From the NCBI GenBank assembly GCA_947374125.1, contig CANCAR010000061.1:1-13251 (forward strand): DNA of 13,251 nt. Reading direction: 5' to 3'. Under the pieces are notes generated by a model. That model saw only the letters and a program-made list of their open reading frames with translations, was not told the origin of the DNA and ran no database searches. Below, in pieces: positions 1-7,091 of this stretch (within the stretch, counting starts at the first letter, position 1; each line of letters begins with the position of its first letter). The DNA is from Hyphomicrobiales bacterium. GTDB taxonomy: Bacteria > Pseudomonadota > Alphaproteobacteria > Rhizobiales > Beijerinckiaceae. A program made the translations under genes and the position numbers.

Positions 1-1490
1 GAAAAAATTAGTCGCCGTTCCGGTAAAACAACGCCACTTTTTGAATTTGAACCGAATTCGTTAGGTATAATTCGAGCGGACTCATTTTGGATGGTGGCCA
101 GTGCGACGAGCGGTTGTTTTAAAAAGAGGGCGGCTTCAAAGGTCAGCAGGCCAACCAAGGCACTCATCCCCACCGCCAATGCAACGGCGCTCCAACGGTT
201 CAAAACGTGTTGAACAACAAAGAAAGCCGAAAGCAGGACGATAAAGACAATGGCCGAGACGATTGTTCCGATGGCCTGGCCGATGAGGCCAAACCAAAGA
301 TTTCCAAAAAACATGCCGCCATAAAGCGTTGCGAATGCGGGGACCAATAACAGGATCACGTCGCGACCCGGCCTTTTCGAAAGCGCGATGCTCATCGGCA
401 ACAACCATGTGGCGACCGAAAGGGGAACAGCAGCAACCGCCAACAAAAGGGTAGCGTCCGTTGCCGAGAAAAAGAGCGGGAATAGAGCTTTGATCAAATA
501 GGGTGAGGCAGGTAAGGCGATTGCCAGCGGAATACCAAGCACCAACGACAGATATAACGCTTGGCGCAAAACAAGTCCTGAACACGCTCCTTTGGGCGAT
601 CGGCCGATTTCAGCCAACACTTTGGGATAAAAGGCTTGAGATACCGCCCCTATCGTTCCAATGACGATGTATGAGAGATTGGCACCAAACGCGAAAAGTC
701 CAAAATCCCATGGATCCGAGATCGCTGACGATATCCAGCGGCTTGCAAAGAGATAGACCATCCATCCGGTCGAAAAGACGAACAGCGGCAAAGCGGATTG
801 TACCAAAGTCAACATCGGCTTGAGCCGTAGACCGATCTTGCCATGAGGTCGGGCGATCAATAAGGCAAAAAAGCCGTACCAGACCAACAAAACCGCGTAA
901 CATCCGGTCGTGCCACCGATCAGGATGCCGAAAAGGCGCGGTAATGTCATTCCCGCCTGCAAGATAAGCGCTGTTGCCGTAAATTCCCAAATTCGGGACG
1001 AAGCGCGGTATAGCGTTACTGGGCCTACGGCAATCATGGCCAGAAGACCGCCCAGCAAGGCGATGGCCGTATCCAGCGGCTGAACATCTGCGGAGTTACC
1101 AAGCCATAAAATAGCGGGTGGAACGAATAGAACGGCAAATGCCAACCCTAAGAACCATCTGGCCCGAAGGATTTCCATACCGCGAATATCATCCCCGCCG
1201 CCAAAAGCCAGTTCCCGATCAGCCAATTGCGAAAGACCCAGATCACTCCTGGCAGCAAGCTGAAAGAAAGTGGTAAGAAGCGCAAAGGCGCCGAACGCGT
1301 CCGGTGCCAAAACCATCGGAGCGACAAAGGCCGTACCCGCACTCAACAGAGTGAGAACGCTCGTTCCAACCGCATAGCTGGCGGGATTTGAAAGAAATGC
1401 AAGCGCCTTCGCCGCGCGAAGTTTTGTAAAGCCGAATGCGGAAAGCTTATTTGTTTCTGCCAACGAAGTCGAATTTAAATCCGACTTCAT
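1..1490 (-). CDS. Wzx-type polysaccharide flippase (partial, 3' end outside window)
   Basis: The reading frame opens at the ATG at 1490-1488 and has no stop down to base 1, giving 496 visible codons. The translation is an integral membrane protein with about a dozen hydrophobic helices, for example LLSAGTAFVAPMVLA near residue 50 and a SLVLGIPLAIALPASPYLIKALFP stretch in the C-terminal half (split here from a longer run). Its topology and Gly/Pro-containing helices fit the MOP-superfamily oligosaccharide flippases (PST/Wzx), which move undecaprenyl-linked repeat units to the periplasm. The last ~35 visible residues are hydrophilic. The start overlaps the stop of the GT4 gene as ATGA and has no clear Shine-Dalgarno, so translational coupling is likely. 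Position at the end of a PGT-GT-Wzz-Wzy-GT operon supports the role. Family call rests on topology and context, not on a catalytic motif. Confidence 0.85.
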   Translation of the reverse strand, partial: MKSDLNSTSLAETNKLSAFGFTKLRAAKALAFLSNPASYAVGTSVLTLLSAGTAFVAPMVLAPDAFGAFALLTTFFQLAARSDLGLSQLADRELAFGGGDDIRGMEILRARWFLGLAFAVLFVPPAILWLGNSADVQPLDTAIALLGGLLAMIAVGPVTLYRASSRIWEFTATALILQAGMTLPRLFGILIGGTTGCYAVLLVWYGFFALLIARPHGKIGLRLKPMLTLVQSALPLFVFSTGWMVYLFASRWISSAISDPWDFGLFAFGANLSYIVIGTIGAVSQAFYPKVLAEIGRSPKGACSGLVLRQALYLSLVLGIPLAIALPASPYLIKALFPLFFSATDATLLLAVAAVPLSVATWLLPMSIALSKRPGRDVILLLVPAFATLYGGMFFGNLWFGLIGQAIGTIVSAIVFIVLLSAFFVVQHVLNRWSAVALAVGMSALVGLLTFEAALFLKQPLVALATIQNESARIIPNEFGSNSKSGVVLPERRLIF

Positions 1491-2686
1491 GATGCGATAC
1501 GCCGCCTCGGACGCCGCGTGACATCATCAATGATACCACTGACCCGCCGCGCTATCACACCCCAATCCAATGTCTCACGGGCGTGACGCAGCGCGCCTTC
1601 CGAGCACTTGGTGTAGGTCTGAGAGGACGTTGCGAGCTTTAGGATGGCTTCGGCCAACGCCTCCGGTGAGACAGCTTTGGCAATCAATCCCGTCTTTCCA
1701 TCATCAACCTGTTCAACGAGTCCGCCGACGGGCGTGGCAATTACGGGAAGAGCAGCTGAGAACGCGGCCGCCGCGACGCCCGATTGGCTCGCCTCGATAT
1801 AGGGCAACACAACGGCATCGGCCTCAACCAAGGCATCTGCAATTGCGGTATCGTCCACCCAACCATTTTGAACGGTTAGCCCCTCAAGCCCCTGAAGGGC
1901 TGCACGGTAGGGTGCAAGATCACCCGAGCCAACAATCGAAAGCTCGATAGCAATCCCACGTTCACGCAACAACCGATAGGCTTCGAGCAACAGGCCGAGG
2001 CCTTTATAGGCAACGATCCGACCAAAAAATAAAAGCTTAAAGGGCCTGCCTTTTGGGAATGGTTTTGGTCCGAGGACCGGTTCACCAAATGTGAAGGCAC
2101 CATGGGGAACGGTATAGATGCGATCAGCCGGGAAACCATAGATACGCTCGGCCTCGTGGGCGACATGATCGCTCAACACAATCAAGGCATCGGCTGCCTT
2201 AACCTCCCATCCCAACACCATGCTGCGCATCGGATAACGATCACCCGGATGCGGCTCGGCATCATGTAAGACGAGAACAAAGCGACTCGCCGCGCGACGC
2301 AATACAGGCAACGCGGCGAGATCCCAGATCGACTGAAAGGCGCAAAGCGCAACATCCGGTCGAAATTCATCAAGCGCACCGGAAAACTCCGCTCCGATCC
2401 GCGGTAAGTTCAACAAGGCAAGGGCAGCAGCCAATTTTCCGGACAACTTGGCCTTGTCGCCTTCGAAGATTTTTACCGATTGAAGCGGTAGATCAACGCA
2501 CGCACTCATATCACGCGCCAAATCGGAAGCAGAAGCGGCTGAAACAGCAAGTTTTGTGTCGGGCAAGCTTTGCAAACCGCGGGCCAGCGCCCCGGTGAAT
2601 TTTGCACCTGCTCCCTCTTTACCCCAATGCCACATAAAAACGCGGCGCCCGCATTGAACATTTTGGTATTCGGCATTGGACAGCAT
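1487..2686 (-). CDS. GT4 family glycosyltransferase
   Basis: A 399-residue GT-B fold glycosyltransferase (glycosyl transferases group 1), probably adding a sugar to the lipid-linked repeat unit on the cytoplasmic face. The N-terminal acceptor half carries LHDAEPHPGD at about residues 140-149. The C-terminal donor half begins with KLLFFGRIVAYKG at about 217-229, followed by IVGSGD at about 251-256. The nucleotide-sugar region reads PYIEASQSG at about 295-303, then PVIATPVGGLVEQV. The usual second Glu of the EX7E motif is replaced by Ala. I chose the ATG at 2686, just after the stop of the polymerase gene, because GAAAGG sits 7 bases before it; an in-frame ATG at 2701 (404 residues) has no ribosome site. 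The stop overlaps the flippase start. Donor and linkage cannot be read from the sequence. Confidence 0.9.
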   Translation of the reverse strand: MLSNAEYQNVQCGRRVFMWHWGKEGAGAKFTGALARGLQSLPDTKLAVSAASASDLARDMSACVDLPLQSVKIFEGDKAKLSGKLAAALALLNLPRIGAEFSGALDEFRPDVALCAFQSIWDLAALPVLRRAASRFVLVLHDAEPHPGDRYPMRSMVLGWEVKAADALIVLSDHVAHEAERIYGFPADRIYTVPHGAFTFGEPVLGPKPFPKGRPFKLLFFGRIVAYKGLGLLLEAYRLLRERGIAIELSIVGSGDLAPYRAALQGLEGLTVQNGWVDDTAIADALVEADAVVLPYIEASQSGVAAAAFSAALPVIATPVGGLVEQVDDGKTGLIAKAVSPEALAEAILKLATSSQTYTKCSEGALRHARETLDWGVIARRVSGIIDDVTRRPRRRIAS

Positions 2687-2687
2687 C

Positions 2688-3980
2688 TTATGGCCTTTCA
2701 TTCGTACGGCTCGCAGACAATTTTGAGGGATCCGCCAACAGCAACCACATAAAAATAAAAGCGCTCGCGACGGGCGTGGCGAAGATGTCGGCCTCGGCCA
2801 AGCCGTTAAAAAGCACGAAGCCGATGAGCAAATCGCGCAGCCGATCGGGCTTCCAAAAATAGTTGCGAACGGTCACGGCAAGGATGCCTAACCAACACAT
2901 TATGCCTACAAAGCCGAGATTGAGGGCGAGCTGGAGATACATCTGGTGGGGGTTAACGGAAGAACCAAAAAATCGGGTTGACATGGTCGAGGCCATCAAT
3001 TCCTCGGTTCCATTGTAACCCCAGCCAAACAAAGGGCGTTCTAAGATGCGGTCGATGGCGGCGGACCAAAGATCGGTGCGTCCCGTGAGGGTTAGAATTT
3101 CGCTGTCAGTCCCTGTTCGACTCACCAGACGCAACGCATCTGAGAGGCTAGGACCATATCCGGTGGCGTAAAATGCAAGCGCTAAAGCGAAAAGGGATGC
3201 GAAGGTAAACAGTATTCGCCGGACCACAACAGATGTGCGGGCTAGCACAATGGCGCTTGAAGCCGTGACGGCTAGCATGGCCGTGCGGTCACCCGATAAC
3301 GCCACACAGGTGACGGCAATCGTCATCGTACCAACAAACCACGGCGCGGGAAGCACCCCTCGCCACCAAGACGCGAGCAATAACGCAACCAATATGCCGG
3401 AAAGCTGGCCATACCCGTTCGGGTTGGCACCTAAGCCCTGAAGGCGGTAGACTGTCTCTTCCACCGAAGGCGCTTGCCAAGCCAATTCCGGCAAAACGAA
3501 CCCCAGAATAAGCCCGATCAGTACAAAGGCAAAGATTGAGCGGCGAAGCACAAGCAGTGCCTCGTCGATCGTGAGATCCGTTAAAACAAGCCCTGCGAGA
3601 CAAAAATAGGCGATAAAGCCCGAGGCCGAGGCCAGCGTATAAAAGGGCACCGCGGACCAAAGCGACGACACCAATGCGAGGGCAGCAAAGGCAGCAAAAA
3701 GAAGCCCGACCGGCTTGGTAACAATCAGCGCCAAGTCCCGCCACCGTAACGCGCTAATCCCGATCAGGCCTGCCCAAATGGCGAGTTTCATCCCGTTTTG
3801 AACGTCAAGGCCCGTATCGCCTGCGGTCTTAACCCTAAAGCTGAGGCTTAGAACGAAGGATACGATGACAATCAGGACGATCACTAGCCGCTTCGAAGGC
3901 TCCATCAACGCGGCCTGAGCCGCGTTATGGTGTTTGTTTAAACCCTGAATCTCCATGAAACGTCTGGAAAACATGCTCAT
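2688..3980 (-). CDS. O-antigen ligase / Wzy-type polysaccharide polymerase
   Basis: A 430-residue polytopic inner-membrane protein with about 10-12 hydrophobic helices, the first at about residues 31-48. The large periplasmic loop holds GRTDLWSAAIDRILERP at about 300-316, FGWGYNG at about 318-324 and NPHQMYLQ at about 343-350. This layout is typical of the O-antigen ligase/polymerase family (PF04932), in which the loop His is functionally important. It should polymerise undecaprenyl-linked repeat units in the periplasm. The ATG at 3980 overlaps the stop of the Wzz-like gene as ATGA. A 25-residue hydrophilic leader precedes the first helix, and the coding sequence there contains a strong hairpin (3907-3926). 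Polymerase rather than lipid A ligase is inferred from the operon, which also has Wzz and Wzx partners. Confidence 0.87.
   Translation of the reverse strand: MSMFSRRFMEIQGLNKHHNAAQAALMEPSKRLVIVLIVIVSFVLSLSFRVKTAGDTGLDVQNGMKLAIWAGLIGISALRWRDLALIVTKPVGLLFAAFAALALVSSLWSAVPFYTLASASGFIAYFCLAGLVLTDLTIDEALLVLRRSIFAFVLIGLILGFVLPELAWQAPSVEETVYRLQGLGANPNGYGQLSGILVALLLASWWRGVLPAPWFVGTMTIAVTCVALSGDRTAMLAVTASSAIVLARTSVVVRRILFTFASLFALALAFYATGYGPSLSDALRLVSRTGTDSEILTLTGRTDLWSAAIDRILERPLFGWGYNGTEELMASTMSTRFFGSSVNPHQMYLQLALNLGFVGIMCWLGILAVTVRNYFWKPDRLRDLLIGFVLFNGLAEADIFATPVASAFIFMWLLLADPSKLSASRTNERP
2694..2699 (-). promoter_or_regulatory. Ribosome binding site deciding the GT4 start
   Basis: GAAAGG on the minus strand lies 7 bases before the ATG at 2686. 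It sits inside the last codons of the polymerase gene, so the two are translationally linked. The alternative start at 2701 is preceded by no purine-rich box. Confidence 0.55.
3907..3926 (-). repeat. Perfect 8-bp inverted repeat with 4-base loop inside the polymerase gene
   Basis: AACGCGGC and GCCGCGTT flank a four-base loop, giving a GC-rich hairpin in the mRNA about 55-74 bases after the polymerase start. It ends one base before an in-frame ATG (3905) that begins the segment leading into the first membrane helix. It also encodes part of a hydrophilic Ala-rich stretch, so it may be only a coding by-product. Confidence 0.5.
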
Positions 3981-5014
3981 ACCGTCTTGTGCGTCCCTGT
4001 CGAGGCCGCATTATGCGAGGCGCGCGCGAGAAATTCTGGTGCCGCCCAGGCAAGACCTGCAAGAGAAGCAGCAAGAAAGGTCGCAATCGCCATCAACACC
4101 GGATTAGGAAAAATGGGTGAAACGGGCGGAACGGCAACTGAGACGAATTCAGCATCCGGCAAGGCGGAATTCGACCGATCAATCGCATCGGCCAGCTTTG
4201 CCCGCGCCGCATCAAGCTCACGGGTCATTACGGCACGTTCATTTTCAAGAATGGCAAGACGCCCGCCTGGGGAAGGATCTGCCGAGCCTGTCTTCAATTG
4301 ATCGAGATCGACCCGCAACGCGTCTAATTGGTTCGCCAACGCCAAAACCCGAGAGCGCGAAGCGTCGGATTGTCGGGTCAAAATTTCCTTTTTGTGGGTG
4401 ATCTGACGCTCAAGATAAACCGTTGTAAGCATATCCGCCATTCGTGCGGCTTTAACCGGATCCTTTGACCAATAACCAATGCGTACCGTGTAAGATCGAC
4501 GATCACGGTTGACGATTACGTGGCTTTGAACCTCCCTAACCGTATCAGCAACGGTGGGGGCAGATTGGGGCGGCACAAAGCTTGCGTAAATGCTCGAGAG
4601 CACGCCTGACGATGTAGGGACACTGCTGGGTGCGGTTCGTTTGAATTCGGGATCATTCGCCAGCGCCAAGCGCTCTGTGACCTCGGCCGAAAGCGGCAAC
4701 GAGCCAATCATATCAAGCTCAGATTGCACAGCGCCATCATCCAGCAACTGCCGTAACGCAGCGGAGTGGTTTTGAACGCCAGTTTCGTCAGCGGCCCTTA
4801 GAATAATTATGCTGGTCGCCTCAAAGCGACGCGGCAAAAACGGCCAGACGGCCAAGGCGCATGTAGCAACAATTAAAAACCCAAACGAAAATCGAAAAAG
4901 GCTGCGGCCCGTCGAAAACTCTTTTACCGCAATGGAGGGATTTTGTAGAACTGAACCTGAATTACTCCGACCACTCGACTCCGAAACACGTTGACCAATG
5001 GGAAGCTCCGACAT
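3977..5014 (-). CDS. Wzz / GumC-type polysaccharide co-polymerase (chain length determinant)
   Basis: A 345-residue protein with the polysaccharide co-polymerase layout: a cytoplasmic N-terminus, TM1 at about residues 44-60, a periplasmic domain starting RRFEATSIIILRA (62-74), a coiled-coil region at about 200-280, a proline-rich stretch PPVSPIFPNP at about 296-305, and TM2 at about 306-325. Proteins of this family set polymer length together with Wzy. The C-terminus ends about 20 residues after TM2, so there is no fused BY-kinase; a separate kinase may lie elsewhere. The ATG at 5014 has a GAGAG box 7 bases upstream. A 62-bp gap separates it from the GT2 gene, the largest gap in the operon. 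The stop overlaps the polymerase start as ATGA. Confidence 0.88.
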   Translation of the reverse strand: MSELPIGQRVSESSGRSNSGSVLQNPSIAVKEFSTGRSLFRFSFGFLIVATCALAVWPFLPRRFEATSIIILRAADETGVQNHSAALRQLLDDGAVQSELDMIGSLPLSAEVTERLALANDPEFKRTAPSSVPTSSGVLSSIYASFVPPQSAPTVADTVREVQSHVIVNRDRRSYTVRIGYWSKDPVKAARMADMLTTVYLERQITHKKEILTRQSDASRSRVLALANQLDALRVDLDQLKTGSADPSPGGRLAILENERAVMTRELDAARAKLADAIDRSNSALPDAEFVSVAVPPVSPIFPNPVLMAIATFLAASLAGLAWAAPEFLARASHNAASTGTHKTV

Positions 5015-5076
5015 CGTTTAGCTCTCGTAAAATAGGCCCAAAAAGGGACTTGCTGCGGGGGAAATAGAAAAGCGGA

Positions 5077-5934
5077 TTAGGTCCTAGCCAGCCTATAAAA
5101 CCGATCCCTAAGCAGGGAACCGGATAGTCGAAAAACCGTGTAAAGACAGATGGTTGCAATAAATTGCGAGCGGGTAAGAAAGCCCACTTTTAAGCACTCG
5201 GCCCGGAACCTGAATTCATTACGCAGATAAGCAAAATTGCCTCGTCTACCGCGCTGAGCCAAACTTGTCCGGACTCGGAGCAACACTTTCGGAATGACAT
5301 GGAACCGTGCTCCGGCGGTAATCAAGCGAACATAAAGATCATAATCTTCCAACAGGCCGAAATCGGCTCGGTACCCACCAATTTTGGCAAGTGCTGAGGC
5401 GCGCACCAAAATTGCCGAGTGCGCGATAACATTGCGCCAACGCATTGCCATGGTCAGCGCGTCATGTTCGGTCGGGGAAACTTTTAGCCGTTCCGTCGTA
5501 TCAGTACCGGAAAATTCGCTTGACCAACTTGAGATGAGATCAATGTCGGGGTGCTTAGCGCTATAGGCTAATTGCAAGGCAAGTCGGTCGGGCAGACAAA
5601 CATCATCGCTGTCCATCCGCATGACAAACTCACCATCACAATAGGCAAGACCGGCGTTCAGCGCATGGGCTAATCCACCATTTGTCGGTAAGGCAAGGAT
5701 GGTTAAATCCGGCCCGCGTCCATCGGCACCATACTTTAAAATCACCTCGTGTTGGTCTTTGCCCACCTCGCCATCGAGAACGAGCACAATCCGATCAGGC
5801 GAGACCGTCTGCGCGTAAAGGCTTTCAAGTGATTCAGCGAGATGTTCGGCTTTTTCGCCTTTATGGCTCGACATCAGAACATTCACGCCATTTTTCTGGC
5901 GAACGGATGCTTTACTGTTTTGACCTTCAATCAT
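5077..5934 (-). CDS. GT2 family glycosyltransferase
   Basis: A 285-residue GT-A fold glycosyltransferase. The nucleotide-binding start is NVLMSSHKGE at about residues 18-27, followed by SLESLYAQT and IVLVLDG (49-55). The metal-binding motif is MRMDSDD at about 105-111. The conserved acidic pair follows in GLLEDYDLYVRL at about 193-204, where E196-D197 would supply the catalytic base. It probably adds the second sugar to the undecaprenyl-linked primer made by the upstream gene. The ATG at 5934 overlaps that gene's stop as ATGA and has AAGAGGGG 6 bases upstream, within the preceding coding sequence. No membrane anchor is evident. The sugar transferred cannot be predicted. Confidence 0.92.
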   Translation of the reverse strand: MIEGQNSKASVRQKNGVNVLMSSHKGEKAEHLAESLESLYAQTVSPDRIVLVLDGEVGKDQHEVILKYGADGRGPDLTILALPTNGGLAHALNAGLAYCDGEFVMRMDSDDVCLPDRLALQLAYSAKHPDIDLISSWSSEFSGTDTTERLKVSPTEHDALTMAMRWRNVIAHSAILVRASALAKIGGYRADFGLLEDYDLYVRLITAGARFHVIPKVLLRVRTSLAQRGRRGNFAYLRNEFRFRAECLKVGFLTRSQFIATICLYTVFRLSGSLLRDRFYRLART

Positions 5935-6596
5935 CGTGCGCCCCTCTTGGATAAAACGACGGCCGGAGTTTTTAGGAGGATAACAGCATCGCCCCAGAGG
6001 CTGAGTTTGGACACATAGGTCTGGTCCAAAGCCACGCGCTGAGCATAGCTGACATCATTGCGTCCGCTGATCTGCCAAAGGCCTGTGATGCCGGGACGAA
6101 CGGAAAGATAATCTTCCTCAGCGTTGCCATAATGACGGAGCTCGCCTTCTGTGACGGGTCTCGGTCCTACTAGGCTCATTTCGCCGAAGAGAACGTTGAT
6201 CAATTGCGGCAGTTCATCAAGGCTCGTGCGCCGAAGGAAGCGGCCAATCGGAGTAATACGAGGATCAAAAGTGAGCTTCTGCTCCTGTTGCCACTCGTGG
6301 TCAGCCTCGGGATGAAGAGTGAGATATTCGTCAAGGCAACGGTCGGCACCCAAAATCATCGTTCGGAATTTAAGGCACCCGAAAGGTACACTGTACCGCC
6401 CTACCCGGCGATGGCGATAAAAAACCGGCCCACCATCGAGAGCAACCAAGAGGCTAATAACCAGAAACACGGGTGCCAAAATCACCACCAGAAATGCGGC
6501 ACCGATAATATCGATCAAACGCTTAAAGAGATGGGTTATCTGACGCCTATGCCGAAGCAAAGCTTCGCCGCGCCGTTGAGCTTCGACTGACGACAT
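5931..6596 (-). CDS. Undecaprenyl-phosphate sugar phosphotransferase, ExoY/WbaP-type (initiating enzyme)
   Basis: A 221-residue monotopic phosphoglycosyl transferase of the bacterial sugar transferase family (PF02397). It moves a sugar 1-phosphate from a UDP-sugar to undecaprenyl phosphate and so starts repeat-unit synthesis. A hydrophobic re-entrant segment lies at about residues 28-52. Family motifs follow: KFRTM (76-80), the catalytic DE pair in SLDELPQL (D127, E128), SLVGPRP (141-147) and RPGITGLWQISGR (167-179). The length matches the small ExoY/PssA-like members rather than the long WbaP/WcaJ forms with extra membrane helices. The ATG at 6596 has AAGGGAGG 5 bases upstream, the strongest ribosome site in the operon, consistent with its being the first gene. 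UDP-galactose or UDP-glucose is the usual donor in this group, but that is inference. Confidence 0.93.
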   Translation of the reverse strand: MSSVEAQRRGEALLRHRRQITHLFKRLIDIIGAAFLVVILAPVFLVISLLVALDGGPVFYRHRRVGRYSVPFGCLKFRTMILGADRCLDEYLTLHPEADHEWQQEQKLTFDPRITPIGRFLRRTSLDELPQLINVLFGEMSLVGPRPVTEGELRHYGNAEEDYLSVRPGITGLWQISGRNDVSYAQRVALDQTYVSKLSLWGDAVILLKTPAVVLSKRGAR

Positions 6597-6640
6597 TCCG
6601 GCCTCCCTTTTACTGGATGATCAAACACACCGGAACAACG

Positions 6641-6656
6641 CTTGATGAGCGGATTT
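6641..6656 (+). repeat. 16-bp direct repeat, left copy
   Basis: CTTGATGAGCGGATTT is identical to 7824-7839 inside the end of nadK, in the same orientation. The same phase would encode Leu-Asp-Glu-Arg-Ile in both places, but here it lies in the untranslated leader of the polysaccharide operon. A match this long is unlikely by chance in 13 kb. Confidence 0.7.
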
Positions 6657-6670
6657 CGCCGCCAGTAGAG

Positions 6671-6696
6671 TTACGTATCAAAGCTTCTACTTACGT
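6671..6696. repeat. Paired TTACGT sites, 20 bp apart
   Basis: TTACGT occurs at 6671-6676 and again at 6691-6696, a centre-to-centre distance of 20 bp, close to two helical turns. They lie between the divergent polysaccharide operon and the Ada-like gene, and the second overlaps the candidate -35 box. This could be an operator pair, but each half is only six bases. Confidence 0.2.
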
Positions 6697-6723
6697 TGAC
6701 GCTTCTTGATGGCTAGGAATAAT
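6696..6723 (+). promoter_or_regulatory. Candidate sigma-70-type promoter for the Ada-like gene
   Basis: TTGACG (6696-6701) and AATAAT (6718-6723) are separated by 16 bases, each one mismatch from the consensus hexamers. Transcription would begin near 6730, after the in-frame ATG at 6722 but before the ATG at 6770, which supports the latter as the start. I see no equally good box facing the polysaccharide operon; TTGATA read at 6681-6676 is a weak candidate -35. Confidence 0.35.
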
Positions 6724-6769
6724 GACGTTTCATGCTTATTGGTGGGTCCGTCCCGCCCCTTGGAATCCC

Positions 6770-7051
6770 ATGATTTTTCACCGTGACTTGACAGATGAAG
6801 CCGTCAGAGCCGCGCTGAGACGATGTCTCCTGCTTTTTGCCGGTCATGTACGTTACAAGATTTTCGGGCGTCTCGATTGCCGCTCGGGTCGACGAATGAA
6901 GCGGAACAATCGGGTGTTTTTCGCCAATGAAGCCGACGCGAGGGCTGAGGGTTTCAGACCATGTGGGCATTGCATGCGGAAGGATTATGCTGTGTGGAAG
7001 GCGGCGCAGCCATGTTCTGCCCCCCTGCCCCGCCCGACAAAACTCGTGTAA
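6770..7051 (+). CDS. Ada-type metal-binding domain protein (stand-alone)
   Basis: A 93-residue protein. GRLDCRSGRRMK, NRVFFANEADA and EGFRPCGHC match the pattern of the Ada N-terminal metal-binding domain (PF02805), in which Cys residues hold zinc and the fold contacts DNA. Visible candidate ligands (numbering from this start) are Cys37, Cys65 and Cys68; the position equal to Ada's second cysteine (Cys42) is an arginine. There is no methyltransferase or AraC-type domain, so it is not a full Ada repair regulator. I prefer the ATG at 6770: family members as I recall them begin near an MI-x-H motif as here, GGA precedes it by 5 bases, and the candidate promoter starts transcription downstream of the alternative ATG at 6722. 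It is 40 bp upstream of nadK and may be cotranscribed. Function is unknown. Confidence 0.75.
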   Translation: MIFHRDLTDEAVRAALRRCLLLFAGHVRYKIFGRLDCRSGRRMKRNNRVFFANEADARAEGFRPCGHCMRKDYAVWKAAQPCSAPLPRPTKLV

Positions 7052-7080
7052 AACGTTAGAAGTGGCGTGATTGAGAATAC

Positions 7081-7084
7081 AGGA
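7081..7084 (+). promoter_or_regulatory. Ribosome binding site deciding the nadK start
   Basis: AGGA lies 7 bases before the GTG at 7092. The in-frame TTG at 7071 has no comparable box, so the GTG is the likelier start. Confidence 0.5.
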
Positions 7085-7091
7085 ATTGACA

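Noticed and set aside
136..1342. Minus-strand frames at 136-585, 610-990 and 1148-1342
   Set aside because: They lie in other phases of the flippase gene, whose own frame is open over the full 1490 bases and gives a coherent membrane protein.
5015..5076. CCC-A5-GGG element in the 62-bp gap before the Wzz-like gene as an internal terminator
   Set aside because: The stem is only three base pairs with no U-run after it.
6617..6709. A 30-codon plus-strand frame in the polysaccharide leader containing the 16-bp repeat
   Set aside because: It has no ribosome site and matches the nadK end only over the repeat; treated as a possible relic, not a gene.
6722..6769. Upstream ATG for the Ada-like gene (adds 16 residues)
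   Set aside because: It overlaps the candidate -10 box, and the added Trp/Pro-rich residues look unlike the family; kept only as an alternative.
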